Assembly: GCA_016288175.1 (NCBI GenBank)
Contig: JAEEYN010000068.1
Coordinates: 1 to 24,993 of the forward strand
Direction: 5' to 3'
From: Bacillota bacterium
GTDB taxonomy: Bacteria > Bacillota > Clostridia > Christensenellales > CAG-138
Length of the DNA stretch: 24,993 nucleotides
Position numbers and translations under genes: made by a program. This document shows positions 1-8,415 of this stretch, piece after piece (positions within the stretch are counted from its first letter, which is position 1; each line of letters begins with the position of its first letter). The notes beneath the pieces are model-generated. The model saw only the letters and a list, made by a program, of their open reading frames with translations. It was not told where the DNA came from and did no database searches.

Positions 1-368
1 GGCTTCTCGGAATGAAGAAGACCATGGGTATATGCCTTTGCGATAAGGTCATACATAAGAGTAAGGCTTGCGCTGCCGCCGGCGAAAACCTGCTCGAATT
101 TAACGCCGAGCAGTTCGGCAAAGAGACGGCGGGCAGCGGGAAGACCCATAAGTTCGCCGTAGTTGCGCGCTTCAACGCCGTCAAGCTTGGTCTCGCTCGG
201 GTCGATGTGCATGTTCAGAAGATCCATCGAAAGATCGAGCTGTTCACGGCCTGGCTTACCTCTCGACATGTCGAGATGAAGGTTTTGAGCTTTGCAGTTT
301 TCGTAATCTTTAAGAGCTGCCTGATAAAAGGCCTGGAGTTGATCGCGGGACATTTCCGTAAGTTTCAT
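1..368 (-). CDS. PLP-dependent aminotransferase, class I/II fold (N-terminal part; cut by window edge)
   Basis: Reading the minus strand from the ATG at 366–368 gives an open frame running off the left edge (about 122 residues). It begins MKLTEMSRDQLQAFYQ and contains LHLDMSRGKPGREQLDLS near residues 30–48 and FAGGSASLTLMYDL near the end. The 'LDMSRGKP…QLDLS' block is characteristic of the clostridial aminotransferase family annotated as aspartate/alanine-glyoxylate-type aminotransferase (fold type I). The PLP lysine would lie in the missing part. A GGAGG ribosome binding site lies just upstream (371–380 region). It is transcribed divergently from the sirtuin gene. Substrate specificity cannot be assigned from this fragment. 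Confidence 0.8.
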   Translation of the reverse strand, partial: MKLTEMSRDQLQAFYQAALKDYENCKAQNLHLDMSRGKPGREQLDLSMDLLNMHIDPSETKLDGVEARNYGELMGLPAARRLFAELLGVKFEQVFAGGSASLTLMYDLIAKAYTHGLLHSEK

Positions 369-504
369 AAGGTACCCTCCAAATAGCTTCTTTTTGGGCT
401 TCAACCTTATTAATTATAGACCCGACGAGTGCTTATGTCAAACTATATATTAGAAAATTTCCTTGATATTGGGAATAAATCAACTATGCTTTTTGCCCTG
501 AAAA

Positions 505-513
505 TGGTATAAT
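505..513 (+). promoter_or_regulatory. Extended -10 promoter for the sirtuin gene
   Basis: TGGTATAAT is a consensus -10 hexamer (508–513) with the TG extension. No convincing -35 lies 16–18 bases upstream. It sits 50 bases before the sirtuin start. Confidence 0.55.
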
Positions 514-562
514 CGAAAAGGAGAAACGCCTGCTTTCGCAGGGCATAACCAGGAGGTGCGCA

Positions 563-1300
563 ATGGATATTGAAACCAAAATCGAAGCATTGAAGAAAAT
601 GATCGCCGAAAGCGGAAAGATCGTCTTCCTCGGCGGCGCGGGAGTTTCATGCGAAAGCGGGATCCCGGATTTCCGCAGCGATAACGGGATATTCAAAGCG
701 ATCCGGGAATTCGGTTATCCGCCGGAAGAACTGCTTTCCCACAGCTTTTTCGTTCGAAAACCCGAAGTGTTCTTTAAGTACTATAAGACCCTTTTGATGT
801 CCACCGATGCAAAGCCAAATAATGCGCATCTCGCGCTTGCGGAGCTTGAAAAACGCGGCAAGCTGACGGCGGTCATTACGCAGAACATCGACGGACTTCA
901 CCAGATGGCGGGCAGCAAAAAGGTTTACGAGCTTCACGGCTCGATCCACCGCAACTACTGCATGAAATGCCATCGCTTTTTCGACGCGCAGTATGTGCAT
1001 GACCATGAAGGCGTTCCCTATTGCCCCTGCGGAGGAATGATCAAGCCCGATGTGGTGCTTTATGAAGAATCGCTTGATGAAGACTGCATCATGGGCGCTG
1101 TAACGCAGGTCATGCGTGCGGATATGCTGATCGTCGGCGGAACATCGCTGCAGGTCTACCCCGCTGCCGGACTGATAAATTATTATCGCGGCGACAGGCT
1201 TGTTTTGATCAACAAGAGTTCAACGCCGTATGATAATTACGCAAATCTCGTGATCAACGAATCGATAGGCACCGTCCTTTCAAAAGCAGTGTTTGAATGA
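563..1300 (+). CDS. cobB: NAD-dependent protein deacylase (Sir2 family)
   Basis: Full-length sirtuin of 245 residues, which removes acyl groups from lysines using NAD+ and releases nicotinamide and O-acyl-ADP-ribose. Visible motifs are the NAD-binding GAGVS (25–29) with SGIPDFR just after, TQNIDGLHQ (106–114), the catalytic histidine in ELHGS (H125), a zinc site made of C133/C136 and C154/C156, then GGTSLQVYPA and LINKSSTPYD. The zinc pair CxC in place of the usual CxxC is slightly unusual. An AGGAGG ribosome binding site lies 7 bases before the ATG. It appears monocistronic, with its own promoter and a terminator downstream. The symbol cobB is the general bacterial name; the exact deacylase subclass is not certain. 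Confidence 0.95.
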   Translation: MDIETKIEALKKMIAESGKIVFLGGAGVSCESGIPDFRSDNGIFKAIREFGYPPEELLSHSFFVRKPEVFFKYYKTLLMSTDAKPNNAHLALAELEKRGKLTAVITQNIDGLHQMAGSKKVYELHGSIHRNYCMKCHRFFDAQYVHDHEGVPYCPCGGMIKPDVVLYEESLDEDCIMGAVTQVMRADMLIVGGTSLQVYPAAGLINYYRGDRLVLINKSSTPYDNYANLVINESIGTVLSKAVFE

Positions 1301-1315
1301 CATATCTGAAAAAGA

Positions 1316-1350
1316 AAAAGCAGCGTTAACAAAACGCTGCTTTTGGTTTT
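1316..1350. terminator. Bidirectional terminator between the sirtuin and PIN/TRAM genes
   Basis: Perfect 12-bp inverted repeat (1316–1327 and 1333–1344, core AAAAGCAGCGTT) with a 5-base loop. It is flanked by A-rich sequence on the left and T-rich sequence on the right, so it can serve both convergent genes. Confidence 0.85.
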
Positions 1351-1358
1351 TGGAAAGA

Positions 1359-2441
1359 TCAGCTTTCGTTCTTCACCTTTGCGAAGATCATTTTCCCGGC
1401 TGAAGTCTGCAGGACGCTTGTGACCGTTGCGGTGACCGTCTGACCGACATAGTTCCGCCCGCCTTCGACAACGATCATCGTTCCGTCTTCAAAGTACGCA
1501 ACGCCCTGAGTGGCTTCCTTGCCTTCTTTGATGATCGTTATCACAATATCCTCACCCGCCGTAACATTGATCCTCAGTGCATTGGCAAGGTCGTTGATAT
1601 TGAAAACGGAGATCCTGTTGACTGATGCTGCTTTGTTGAGATTATAGTCGTTGGTGATGATGCAGGCGCTCTTTTCGTGCGCATAGCGCATGAGTTTTGC
1701 ATCGACGTCGGTGAGGTCGGAATAATCAAGATCGTCTATCACGATCGGATCGCCGCTCTCATCGTCTACGATCCTGTTCAGCAGGTCGAGGCCTCTTCTG
1801 CCGCGCGCGCGCTTTATCGGATCGGAACTATCGGCGATGAGACGAAGCTCATCAAGCACGAACTGCGGGATGATCACGCTGCCTTCGATGATCCCGGTTT
1901 TGAAAACGTCAAAGAATCGCCCGTCGATGATCGCGGAAGTATCGAGCACTTTGCTGACGGCGGAAGCGGTCCCCTGCTTTTCGGCGGATTTGAACCAGCG
2001 TGGCAGCGAGATCTCGCGGATCCTTCTTGTTGGGATAAGCCATCCGATCGATCCGAGAACAAGATAAAGCAGTATGCAGAGAATTACGCCGATGACCTTC
2101 GGCTCGATTTTCAGAACAAGAGTGCTGAGCAGGAAAGCGATCACAAAGCCGATAATGAGGCCGATCGCCCCGACAAAGATCTTCGGAAGCGGCACCTCGC
2201 TGAAACGGCCGACGAGCTTTGAAGAGATTTTCTTGTATGATTTGATAAGCGCCGGTGCCAGGAGAAAACCGATGAACCCGAACAGCAGTATCAGAGCGGG
2301 GTACATAACATAGGGAAGCCAAAGCAGAACCTTTTCATCGATCGAGGCAACTGCTTTGCTTCCGAGAACTGCTTCAGCTATGAATGCGCCGATAACGGCG
2401 AAAACAACAGCTATTATGAATCTTGTTATCTTCCTGCTCAA
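1359..2441 (-). CDS. Membrane-anchored PIN/TRAM-domain protein (YacL-like)
   Basis: 360 residues. The N-terminal ~135 residues form about four hydrophobic membrane segments. A PIN-type nuclease domain follows, from VLDTSAIIDGRFFDV (about 165–180) through IIPQFVLDELR, ARGRRGLDLLN and DVDAKLMRYA to IITNDYNLNKAA, which carries the expected acidic metal-binding residues. A TRAM domain ends the protein (GVAYFEDGTMIVVEGG, TVTATVTSVLQT). This order matches the Bacillus YacL family, a conserved Gram-positive protein of incompletely known role thought to act on RNA at the membrane. It starts 19 bases after carD and is last in the deoD–carD–PIN operon. The usual neighbour of yacL in Bacillota is ispD; it is not present here. 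Confidence 0.92.
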   Translation of the reverse strand: MSRKITRFIIAVVFAVIGAFIAEAVLGSKAVASIDEKVLLWLPYVMYPALILLFGFIGFLLAPALIKSYKKISSKLVGRFSEVPLPKIFVGAIGLIIGFVIAFLLSTLVLKIEPKVIGVILCILLYLVLGSIGWLIPTRRIREISLPRWFKSAEKQGTASAVSKVLDTSAIIDGRFFDVFKTGIIEGSVIIPQFVLDELRLIADSSDPIKRARGRRGLDLLNRIVDDESGDPIVIDDLDYSDLTDVDAKLMRYAHEKSACIITNDYNLNKAASVNRISVFNINDLANALRINVTAGEDIVITIIKEGKEATQGVAYFEDGTMIVVEGGRNYVGQTVTATVTSVLQTSAGKMIFAKVKNES

Positions 2442-2460
2442 TACTGCTCTGTTATCGGTA

Positions 2461-2943
2461 TCAAACGATTATGTCCTTATAAAGCTCCGATTCGATCTCT
2501 CCGATGCTCCTCCCCGACGATGCGGCGATCTCTGCGGCGAGGATCGCTTTTGCGTTTGCGAGCATCTTCCTTTCGCCGGAGGAAAGATTGCGCATCCTTC
2601 CGCGCTTCGAAAGGCAAAGGATAACGTCTATGACGCTGAAGGGATCGCCCTTGCGGAGCTTTTCCATGTTGTCCCTGTAGCGCTGATTCCAGTTGGAACT
2701 GCCGATATCCGCATCGGTCGTTTTGAAATAAGCATAAATGTTGTCGCAGAGGGACGGATCGACGATCGGCCGGAGCCCGACGCTTTCCGCCGATTCAACG
2801 GGCAGCATCGCCGTCATGCGCGTGTTCATAAGACTGATAACATAGTAAGTCGAAGTCTTGTCGAGAACGGCGCGTTCTTCGATTGATTCAATTTTTCCGA
2901 CACCGTGCAAAGGATAGCAAACGGTATCACCTATTGAAAACAT
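2461..2943 (-). CDS. CarD family transcriptional regulator
   Basis: 160 residues. The N-terminus (MFSIGDTVCYPLHGVGKIES, then TYYVISLMNTRMTAMLPVES) is the CarD/CdnL/TRCF RNA-polymerase-interacting domain, which binds the beta subunit and stabilises the promoter open complex. The helical C-terminal part (NWNQRYRDNMEKLRKGD onward) is the DNA-contacting half of CarD-like proteins. The length is normal for the family. A GGAGGG site lies immediately before the ATG. It lies 26 bases downstream of deoD and 19 bases upstream of the PIN/TRAM gene on the same strand; CarD next to PIN/TRAM is a common arrangement in Bacillota. Confidence 0.93.
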   Translation of the reverse strand: MFSIGDTVCYPLHGVGKIESIEERAVLDKTSTYYVISLMNTRMTAMLPVESAESVGLRPIVDPSLCDNIYAYFKTTDADIGSSNWNQRYRDNMEKLRKGDPFSVIDVILCLSKRGRMRNLSSGERKMLANAKAILAAEIAASSGRSIGEIESELYKDIIV

Positions 2944-2969
2944 AATCCCTCCGCTAAAGCTTTAAGTAT

Positions 2970-3677
2970 TTATGCTATTTCAAGCGCGATCTCCATCATT
3001 TTTGTAAAGGATTCCTGACGCTCCTCGGCAGTGCAGTCCTGACCGGGGCTGAACGGGCAGTCGGAAATCGTGCAGATGCAGAGTGCGTTCTTCCCCGCTC
3101 TCGCGGCATTGCAGTAGAGACCTGCGCTTTCCATTTCGACGGCGAGCACACCCATTTTCTGCCATGAACCGAGACTTGCGGAATCGTCGTAGAAAGTATC
3201 AGATGAAAGAATATTGCCGACCATATAGCGCACGCCCATTTTCTCCGCCTGATCCACGGCTTTCTTGAGAAGAGCATAGCTGGAGATCGGTGCAAAAGAA
3301 CCGGGCAGGTTGAACTGCTTCACGAATTCGGAATTGGTGCATGCACCCTGTGCGATCACGATATCGCGGATCCTGAGATCGGGATGGATAGCTCCGGCGG
3401 AACCGATGCGGATGATGTTTTCAACATTATAGAAGTTGAAAAGCTCATAGGAATAGATCCCGATCGAAGGAATGCCCATACCGCTTGCCATGACCGAAAC
3501 GGGCTTGCCTTTATATAAACCGGTGTAGCCCTGAACGCCGCGGACGTCGTTGATGAGCTTTGCATCGGTCAGATATGTCCTTGCGATGAAGTTCGCGCGC
3601 TTCGGATCGCCGGGCATAAGAACAGTTCGTGCAAAATCGCCGAGCTTTGCTTCGATATGCGGAGTCGGAATACTCAT
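2970..3677 (-). CDS. deoD: Purine-nucleoside phosphorylase, DeoD type
   Basis: 235 residues from the chosen start at MSIPTPHIEAKLGDFA. The enzyme splits purine (deoxy)nucleosides with phosphate to the base and (deoxy)ribose-1-phosphate in purine salvage. Family blocks are VLMPGDPKRANFIA (phosphate loop), GMGIPSIGIYSYEL, IRIGSAGAIHPDLRIRDIVIAQ, LAVEMESAGLY (nucleoside ribose contacts) and TISDCPF with the catalytic aspartate, then TAEERQESF. The open frame extends 21 codons further upstream, but those codons overlap the promoter, and the GCGAGG site at 3685–3690 fits the inner ATG, which also gives the usual DeoD length. It is first in an operon with carD and the PIN/TRAM gene. Confidence 0.95.
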   Translation of the reverse strand: MSIPTPHIEAKLGDFARTVLMPGDPKRANFIARTYLTDAKLINDVRGVQGYTGLYKGKPVSVMASGMGIPSIGIYSYELFNFYNVENIIRIGSAGAIHPDLRIRDIVIAQGACTNSEFVKQFNLPGSFAPISSYALLKKAVDQAEKMGVRYMVGNILSSDTFYDDSASLGSWQKMGVLAVEMESAGLYCNAARAGKNALCICTISDCPFSPGQDCTAEERQESFTKMMEIALEIA

Positions 3678-3711
3678 GTCAATACCTCGCTCATAATAAT
3701 CTTCTTTGGAT

Positions 3712-3740
3712 ATTATATCACACTTTGCAAATCGTTTCAA
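3712..3740 (-). promoter_or_regulatory. Sigma-A promoter of the deoD–carD–PIN operon
   Basis: On the minus strand, TTGAAA (3735–3740) and TATAAT (3712–3717) are separated by exactly 17 bases, with a TG one base before the -10. It lies 35 bases upstream of the preferred deoD start, which supports that start. Confidence 0.85.
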
Positions 3741-3793
3741 GATAAAATTTGAATAGTATATTTAAATCTTCCCGATATATTTCGATTTTGGTG

Positions 3794-3822
3794 TTGACTT
3801 AATGTTGTTTTTTGGTTATAAT
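3794..3822 (+). promoter_or_regulatory. Sigma-A promoter of rpsU
   Basis: TTGACT (3794–3799) and TATAAT (3817–3822) with a 17-base spacer. The leader contains a small GGCC-taatc-GGCC hairpin (3843–3855) and a purine-rich ribosome binding site (3880–3887). Confidence 0.85.
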
Positions 3823-3896
3823 CAATTGCTGTACGGTTGTATGGCCTAATCGGCCGACTTCCCTGCTATTCCCGCATGAGAGGGGGGAAACTGTTA

Positions 3897-4067
3897 ATGG
3901 AAATTCGAGTTGGCGAAAACGAGTCACTGGAAAGCGCAATCAAGCGTTGGAAGCGTAAATGCGCCCGTTCCGGTATCCTTGCCGATGCAAGAAAGCGTGA
4001 GCATTATGAAAAGCCCAGCGTAAAGCGCAAGAAGAAAGCTGAAGCTGCAAGGAAGCGCAAGTATTGA
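3897..4067 (+). CDS. rpsU: 30S ribosomal protein S21
   Basis: 56 residues, MEIRVGENESLESAIKRWKR… ending EAARKRKY. This is a complete S21, a basic protein of the 30S platform near the 16S 3' end. The conserved ESL-SA-RR/KRWKRKCARSG and HYEKPSVKRKKK segments are present. The open frame could be extended 20 codons upstream, but those would translate the leader; the ATG at 3897 gives the family's length and follows AGAGGGGGG. It has its own promoter and terminator. Confidence 0.96.
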   Translation: MEIRVGENESLESAIKRWKRKCARSGILADARKREHYEKPSVKRKKKAEAARKRKY

Positions 4068-4081
4068 TCAATTTAAAAACT

Positions 4082-4113
4082 TAAGGGGACGGTTCGCCGT
4101 CCCTTAGTTTTTT
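4082..4113 (+). terminator. rpsU terminator
   Basis: Stem AAGGG(G)ACGG / CCGTCCCTT with a TTCG tetraloop and one bulged G, followed by a run of Ts (4108–4113). Confidence 0.9.
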
Positions 4114-4155
4114 ATAAAGAATTTTCCCGTACATCTTTCATTGCGAAGCAATCTG

Positions 4156-4164
4156 TGATATAAT
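4156..4164 (+). promoter_or_regulatory. Extended -10 promoter of the yicC operon
   Basis: TGATATAAT (-10 at 4159–4164 with TG one base upstream), 40 bases before the yicC start. No good -35 at normal spacing. Confidence 0.55.
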
Positions 4165-4204
4165 TAAATTTAATGTAAACAAAACGTATTCCGGAGGTAA
4201 TCTG

Positions 4205-5083
4205 ATGGTACGCAGCATGACAGGCTTCGGACGCGCTTCCCTTTCAGTCGATGGGCGGGAGCTTACGCTGGAACTGAAATCCGTTAACCACCGCTTCCTT
4301 GATATTTCGTTCAGGATGCCGCGGTCGCTTTCCTTCCTTGAGGACACGATCCGCTCCGCTCTCGCTTCAGCCGTTGCCCGCGGACACTTCGATGTTTACG
4401 CCTTTTACCGCAACACAAGGAGCGATTCCAAGAGCATTACTGTAGATAAAGCGATCCTTGAAGCTTATCTGAACGCCGCCGCTTCCATAGGATCGGATTT
4501 CGGCCTTGTGAACGATATGACGGTTTCGAAAGCGCTGCGGCTTCAGGACGTTGCGACGATCACGGAAGCCGATGAAGACACCGAAGCGCTGACCGAACTG
4601 ATGCTTTCGGCTGTTTCCAAGGCCGTTTCGGAATTGATAGTGATGCGCGAAAAAGAGGGAGAAAGGATCAGCAAGGATCTTCTGAACAGGATCGTGATCC
4701 TCCGCTCCATTCGCGAAAAGATAGCCGGAAAAGCGCCGCTCGTTGTTGAAGACTACCGCACGAAGCTCAACGCAAGGATCGAGAGCTTGCTTTCGGAAGT
4801 CGAGATCGACCGCGCCCGTCTTGCAACGGAGATCGCACTGTTCGCGGATAAAGCGAATATCGACGAAGAACTTGTTCGCCTTGCAAGCCATTTCGACGCC
4901 GCGTGCGCGCTGCTCTCTTCGAGCGAGCCCGCCGGAAGAAAGCTCGATTTCCTCGTTCAGGAAATGAACCGCGAATTCAATACGATCGGCTCCAAAGCAA
5001 ACGACAAATCGATCGCTGCGCTTGTTATCGACGGCAAAGCGGAGATCGAGAAGCTGCGCGAGCAGGTCCAGAATCTTGAGTAA
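4205..5083 (+). CDS. YicC/YloC family endoribonuclease
   Basis: 292 residues, the normal length. N-terminal signature MVRSMTGFGRASLSVDGRELTLELKSVNHRFLD followed by a central helical region and the conserved C-terminal DUF1732-type block (EELVRLASHFDAACALL, GRKLDFLVQEMNREFNTIGSKAND). YicC of E. coli has been described as an endoribonuclease linked to RNA decay; the Bacillus relative is YloC. A CCGGAGG site precedes the ATG. It is the first gene of an operon: gmk starts 21 bases after its stop, then rpoZ and priA. The small gene remA, often between yloC and gmk in Bacillota, is missing here. Confidence 0.95.
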   Translation: MVRSMTGFGRASLSVDGRELTLELKSVNHRFLDISFRMPRSLSFLEDTIRSALASAVARGHFDVYAFYRNTRSDSKSITVDKAILEAYLNAAASIGSDFGLVNDMTVSKALRLQDVATITEADEDTEALTELMLSAVSKAVSELIVMREKEGERISKDLLNRIVILRSIREKIAGKAPLVVEDYRTKLNARIESLLSEVEIDRARLATEIALFADKANIDEELVRLASHFDAACALLSSSEPAGRKLDFLVQEMNREFNTIGSKANDKSIAALVIDGKAEIEKLREQVQNLE

Positions 5084-5104
5084 TCCCTGCCAAGGAGGTT
5101 TTCA

Positions 5105-5743
5105 ATGGCAATAGATATTAAAAAAGGCTGCGGTTCGCTTGTGATCCTCTCCGGTCCTTCCGGCGTCGGAAAAGGTACGATCGGAGCAAGGATGCTTGCC
5201 CGTCATGAGGATATGTGCTTCTCCGTTTCCGCAACGACCCGCGCGATCCGCGAAGGCGAAGAAGAAGGCGTCAACTATTACTATAAAACCGTTGAAGAGT
5301 TCGAAGAAATGATCCGCAACGGCGAATTCCTCGAATACATGCAGGTTTTCGGAAAAAACTATTACGGTACGCCGCGTAAGTATGTTGAAGAAAAGCTTTC
5401 GGCCGGGATGAGCGTACTGCTCGATATCGATGTACAAGGCGCAATGGTAGTAAAGGCGAATTATCCGGACGCCGTTCTGATCTTTATCGCTCCCCCGTCC
5501 CTTGAAGAACTCCACCGCCGCCTTTCAGGGCGCGGAACAGAAACGCCCGAAGCGGTTGAACGCCGTTTTGCGCAGGCAAAGACGGAATTCACTTATGTCG
5601 ATAAATACGATTACGTGATCGTAAACGACGATCTCGAGATCGCCGTGCAGGACGTTGAAGCGATCCTTCGCAGCAGAGAGCTTTCCTCAGACCACTATAA
5701 ATCCGAAGTTTTTGCGATACTGAACGCAGAAGCAGCTGAATGA
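5105..5743 (+). CDS. gmk: Guanylate kinase
   Basis: 212 residues; phosphorylates GMP to GDP with ATP in the cytoplasm. P-loop SGPSGVGKGT (16–25), GMP-binding residues in SATTRAIREGEEEGVNYYY, FLEYMQVFGKNYYGTP (Y/E contacts to guanine), LDIDVQGA, and the lid region RRLSGRGTETPEAVERRF are all visible. A CCAAGGAGG site is close to the ATG. The stop overlaps an ATG (5740) that could start a longer rpoZ. It sits in the usual place between yicC and rpoZ. Confidence 0.97.
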   Translation: MAIDIKKGCGSLVILSGPSGVGKGTIGARMLARHEDMCFSVSATTRAIREGEEEGVNYYYKTVEEFEEMIRNGEFLEYMQVFGKNYYGTPRKYVEEKLSAGMSVLLDIDVQGAMVVKANYPDAVLIFIAPPSLEELHRRLSGRGTETPEAVERRFAQAKTEFTYVDKYDYVIVNDDLEIAVQDVEAILRSRELSSDHYKSEVFAILNAEAAE

Positions 5744-5778
5744 ATAATCAATCGGAAAATCACCAGGAGGTCAATAAT

Positions 5779-5997
5779 ATGAGTCACCAAATGAACCATC
5801 CCCCGGTATTCGAGCTTGAAAAGAAAGCAGGATGCCGCTATATGCTCGTTACAACCGTTGCGAAGCGCGCAAGGCAGATCATGCTCCGCAAGGAAGCCGG
5901 CGATGCCAAGCCCGTTGCCCGCGCGATCGAGGAACTCAACAACGATGAACTCGAGATCAAGTATCCCAGTGAGTATTATCAAACCACGGAGAAGTGA
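5779..5997 (+). CDS. rpoZ: DNA-directed RNA polymerase omega subunit
   Basis: 72 residues from MSHQMNHPPVFELEKKAG. The omega signature is present in GCRYMLVTTVAKRARQIM and KPVARAIEELNNDELEI. Omega helps assemble and stabilise the beta' subunit of RNA polymerase. The ATG at 5779 is chosen because AGGAGG (5765–5770) sits 8 bases before it; an upstream in-frame ATG at 5740 overlaps the gmk stop and has no such site. It lies in the yicC–gmk–rpoZ–priA operon; coaBC, often found between rpoZ and priA, is absent. Confidence 0.93.
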   Translation: MSHQMNHPPVFELEKKAGCRYMLVTTVAKRARQIMLRKEAGDAKPVARAIEELNNDELEIKYPSEYYQTTEK

Positions 5998-6038
5998 TCC
6001 GATCTTTCACCGAATCGTTCTAAGCGGAGATCAGAGCC

Positions 6039-8294
6039 ATGTTTGCAAAAGTGATCGTTGATATTTCGAACACCAATGTTGACAAGCTCTTCTCGTATTC
6101 CGTTCCCGAAAACTTAAAAGCTGCCCCCGGTCAGCGTGTTCTCGTCCCATTCGGACGCGGAAACAAGCCGATCGAGGGCTTTATTATTGAGCTGACCGAG
6201 GAAAGCGGAACCTCGTTTCAAACGAAACCCATCATAAAAACTCTGGAGCCCTATACGGCACTGCTTCCCGATCAGCTCGCGCTTGCCGGCTGGATCACCA
6301 AAGCCTATCACTGCACTCGCGCGGACGCGCTGCGCTGCATGATCCCGGCAAAGCTGCGCGGGTCGCGCGTCAGGGAAAAAACAGTCAGAACGCTTCGCAT
6401 ATCGCCGGAGCTCGACCCGGCGGAGACGCGTGCATCGATGCTTAAAAAAGACGGCACTGCTAAAGCACCGAAGCAGTTGGAGGTTTTCGACCTTTTGAAC
6501 AGCCCCGAAGCCGAGTATTCCGCCTCGGATATCAACGCTTTCATACTAGGAGCGACGGCAGCGATCGCGGCGCTTGTTAAAAAGGGAGTGCTCGTTGAGG
6601 CAAACAGAGAGTATTTCCGCGATCCGTTTACAGGCCATGAAGCAGATCCGACAGAACCGCTCCCCCTCCTTCCCGAACAGAAAAACGCTCTTGACGCGAT
6701 CAACGGCCTTGAAAAAGGTTCCGTGCTTTTGCTGCATGGCGTTACGGGAAGCGGAAAAACTGAAGTCTATATGCAGGCAATCGCGCAGGTCCTCGAATCG
6801 GGCGGCGGCGCGATAGTTCTTGTTCCGGAAATCTCGCTCACGCCCCAGACAACGGACCGTTTCCGCGGCAGGTTCGGCGACAGTGTTGCAGTGCTGCACA
6901 GCCATCTCAGCGACGGTGAGCGCTTCGACGAATGGCGCAGGATCCGACTTGGCAAAGCCCGTGTTGTTGTCGGCGCTCGCTCTGCTGTTTTCGCTCCGGT
7001 CGAAGACCTCGGATTGATTGTTATCGACGAAGAGCACGAACCGAGCTATCTCTCCGAGATCACGCCGAAGTATTCTGCAGTCGAAGTCGCGCAGCGAAGA
7101 GCGAAGCTTACCGGTGCAAGGCTTATTCTCGGAAGCGCAACGCCTTCGCTGACGAGTTATTACCGTGCGAAACGCGGCGTTTATAAGCTCGCCGAAATGC
7201 CGGAGCGCATCAACGGAGTTCCGATGCCCCATGTCGATATTGTCGATATGCGCAGGGAATTCCTCGGCGGAAACAACAGCATCTTTTCCGCGCTGCTGCT
7301 CGAAAAACTCAAAAACTGCTTTGAAAAAGGCGAACAGGCGATCCTTTTCCTGAATCGCCGCGGGTACTCCTCCCACGCCGAATGCAAAGCCTGCGGCTTT
7401 GTTTTCACTTGCCCGAACTGCGACGTCGCAATGACGTACCATAAGATCAATTCCGAACTCCGCTGCCATTACTGCGGTGCAAGTTTCGATATGCCGAAGA
7501 AGTGTCCGAACTGCGGAAGCGAATTCATTAAATACTCCGGCATTGGGACTCAGCAAGTCGAGGAGCAGCTTTATCAGGCTTTCCCCGGGATACGCGTTCT
7601 TCGCATGGATACCGATACCACCCGCGGTAAAACAGCCCACCGCGATATTCTCGATGCTTTTACCGCAGGCGAGGCGGATGTTCTCGTCGGCACACAAATG
7701 GTCGCAAAGGGTCTTGACATCCCGAACGTGACTCTTGTGGGCGTTGTATTCGCGGATTCGACGCTTTTCCATACCGATTACCGCAGCAGCGAAAGGACTT
7801 TCCAGCTCCTAACCCAGGTCGCAGGGCGTGCCGGACGCGCCGAAAAGGAAGGCTGCGTCGTGATCCAGACAAACGCGCCGCATCACAGAGCGATCGAACT
7901 CTGCACAAAGCACGATTACAAATCATTCTTCAAGCTTGAGATCGGCGACCGGATGAGAACGCTCTTCCCTCCCTTCTCGGTCTTCATCCGCGCGATGTTC
8001 GTTTCGGAAAACGAACAGACAGCTGCCGAATCAGCCGGACGCTATGCCGAAGGCATAACCGAAAAACTGTTTGCCGTGCTTGAAAAAGACAAGGCAGAGA
8101 AAGAGCTTGTTTATGTCATGCCCGGTGCGGCGCCGATACGCAGGCGCGAGGGCGAATATCGCTATGCTGTGATAATCAAGCTCGCAAGAACTGTCCATAC
8201 CGCCGGCGCAATCGCATCCGTTTATGAATTCAGCGACACCTTTAACGACGACTGTTTCCGCGGCGTTGAGATAAATCCGCAGGAAATGTTATAA
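6039..8294 (+). CDS. priA: Primosomal protein N' (replication restart helicase PriA)
   Basis: 751 residues, full length. PriA recognises stalled forks and D-loops and reloads the replicative helicase. The N-terminal 3' DNA-binding domain (MFAKVIVDISNTNVDKLFSY) is followed by a winged-helix region, Walker A GVTGSGKT (234–241), DEEH (330–333), GSATPS, a paired zinc-binding module with eight cysteines (449, 452, 458, 461, 476, 479, 489, 492), then the second helicase lobe with GTQMVAKGLDIPNVTLV and QLLTQVAGRAGRAE. It is the last gene of the yicC operon, 41 bases after rpoZ. The start follows a weak GCGGAGAT site. A long antisense open frame over its middle is a codon-bias shadow. Confidence 0.97.
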   Translation: MFAKVIVDISNTNVDKLFSYSVPENLKAAPGQRVLVPFGRGNKPIEGFIIELTEESGTSFQTKPIIKTLEPYTALLPDQLALAGWITKAYHCTRADALRCMIPAKLRGSRVREKTVRTLRISPELDPAETRASMLKKDGTAKAPKQLEVFDLLNSPEAEYSASDINAFILGATAAIAALVKKGVLVEANREYFRDPFTGHEADPTEPLPLLPEQKNALDAINGLEKGSVLLLHGVTGSGKTEVYMQAIAQVLESGGGAIVLVPEISLTPQTTDRFRGRFGDSVAVLHSHLSDGERFDEWRRIRLGKARVVVGARSAVFAPVEDLGLIVIDEEHEPSYLSEITPKYSAVEVAQRRAKLTGARLILGSATPSLTSYYRAKRGVYKLAEMPERINGVPMPHVDIVDMRREFLGGNNSIFSALLLEKLKNCFEKGEQAILFLNRRGYSSHAECKACGFVFTCPNCDVAMTYHKINSELRCHYCGASFDMPKKCPNCGSEFIKYSGIGTQQVEEQLYQAFPGIRVLRMDTDTTRGKTAHRDILDAFTAGEADVLVGTQMVAKGLDIPNVTLVGVVFADSTLFHTDYRSSERTFQLLTQVAGRAGRAEKEGCVVIQTNAPHHRAIELCTKHDYKSFFKLEIGDRMRTLFPPFSVFIRAMFVSENEQTAAESAGRYAEGITEKLFAVLEKDKAEKELVYVMPGAAPIRRREGEYRYAVIIKLARTVHTAGAIASVYEFSDTFNDDCFRGVEINPQEML

Positions 8295-8320
8295 TATATT
8301 AAAACACCTTCCCCTTTTTC

Positions 8321-8348
8321 TTGACTTTAATTCTGTATATGGTAAAAT
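8321..8348 (+). promoter_or_regulatory. Promoter of the rubrerythrin gene
   Basis: TTGACT (8321–8326), 16-base spacer, TAAAAT (8343–8348). It follows priA directly and leads a ~65-base leader with a TTGGAGG ribosome binding site. Confidence 0.7.
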
Positions 8349-8415
8349 CAAACTGTCAATATGCATCCGGCGTGTGCCGCATGCATGTTAATGAATTCAA
8401 TTGGAGGATTAAGAA

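Noticed and set aside
5740..5778. Longer rpoZ start overlapping the gmk stop
   Set aside because: The AGGAGG site fits the ATG at 5779, and the extra residues are not part of omega.
6546..7772. 408-codon open frame antisense to priA
   Set aside because: It lies wholly over the PriA helicase core, has no ribosome binding site of note, and its translation shows no family; it is a by-product of priA codon bias.
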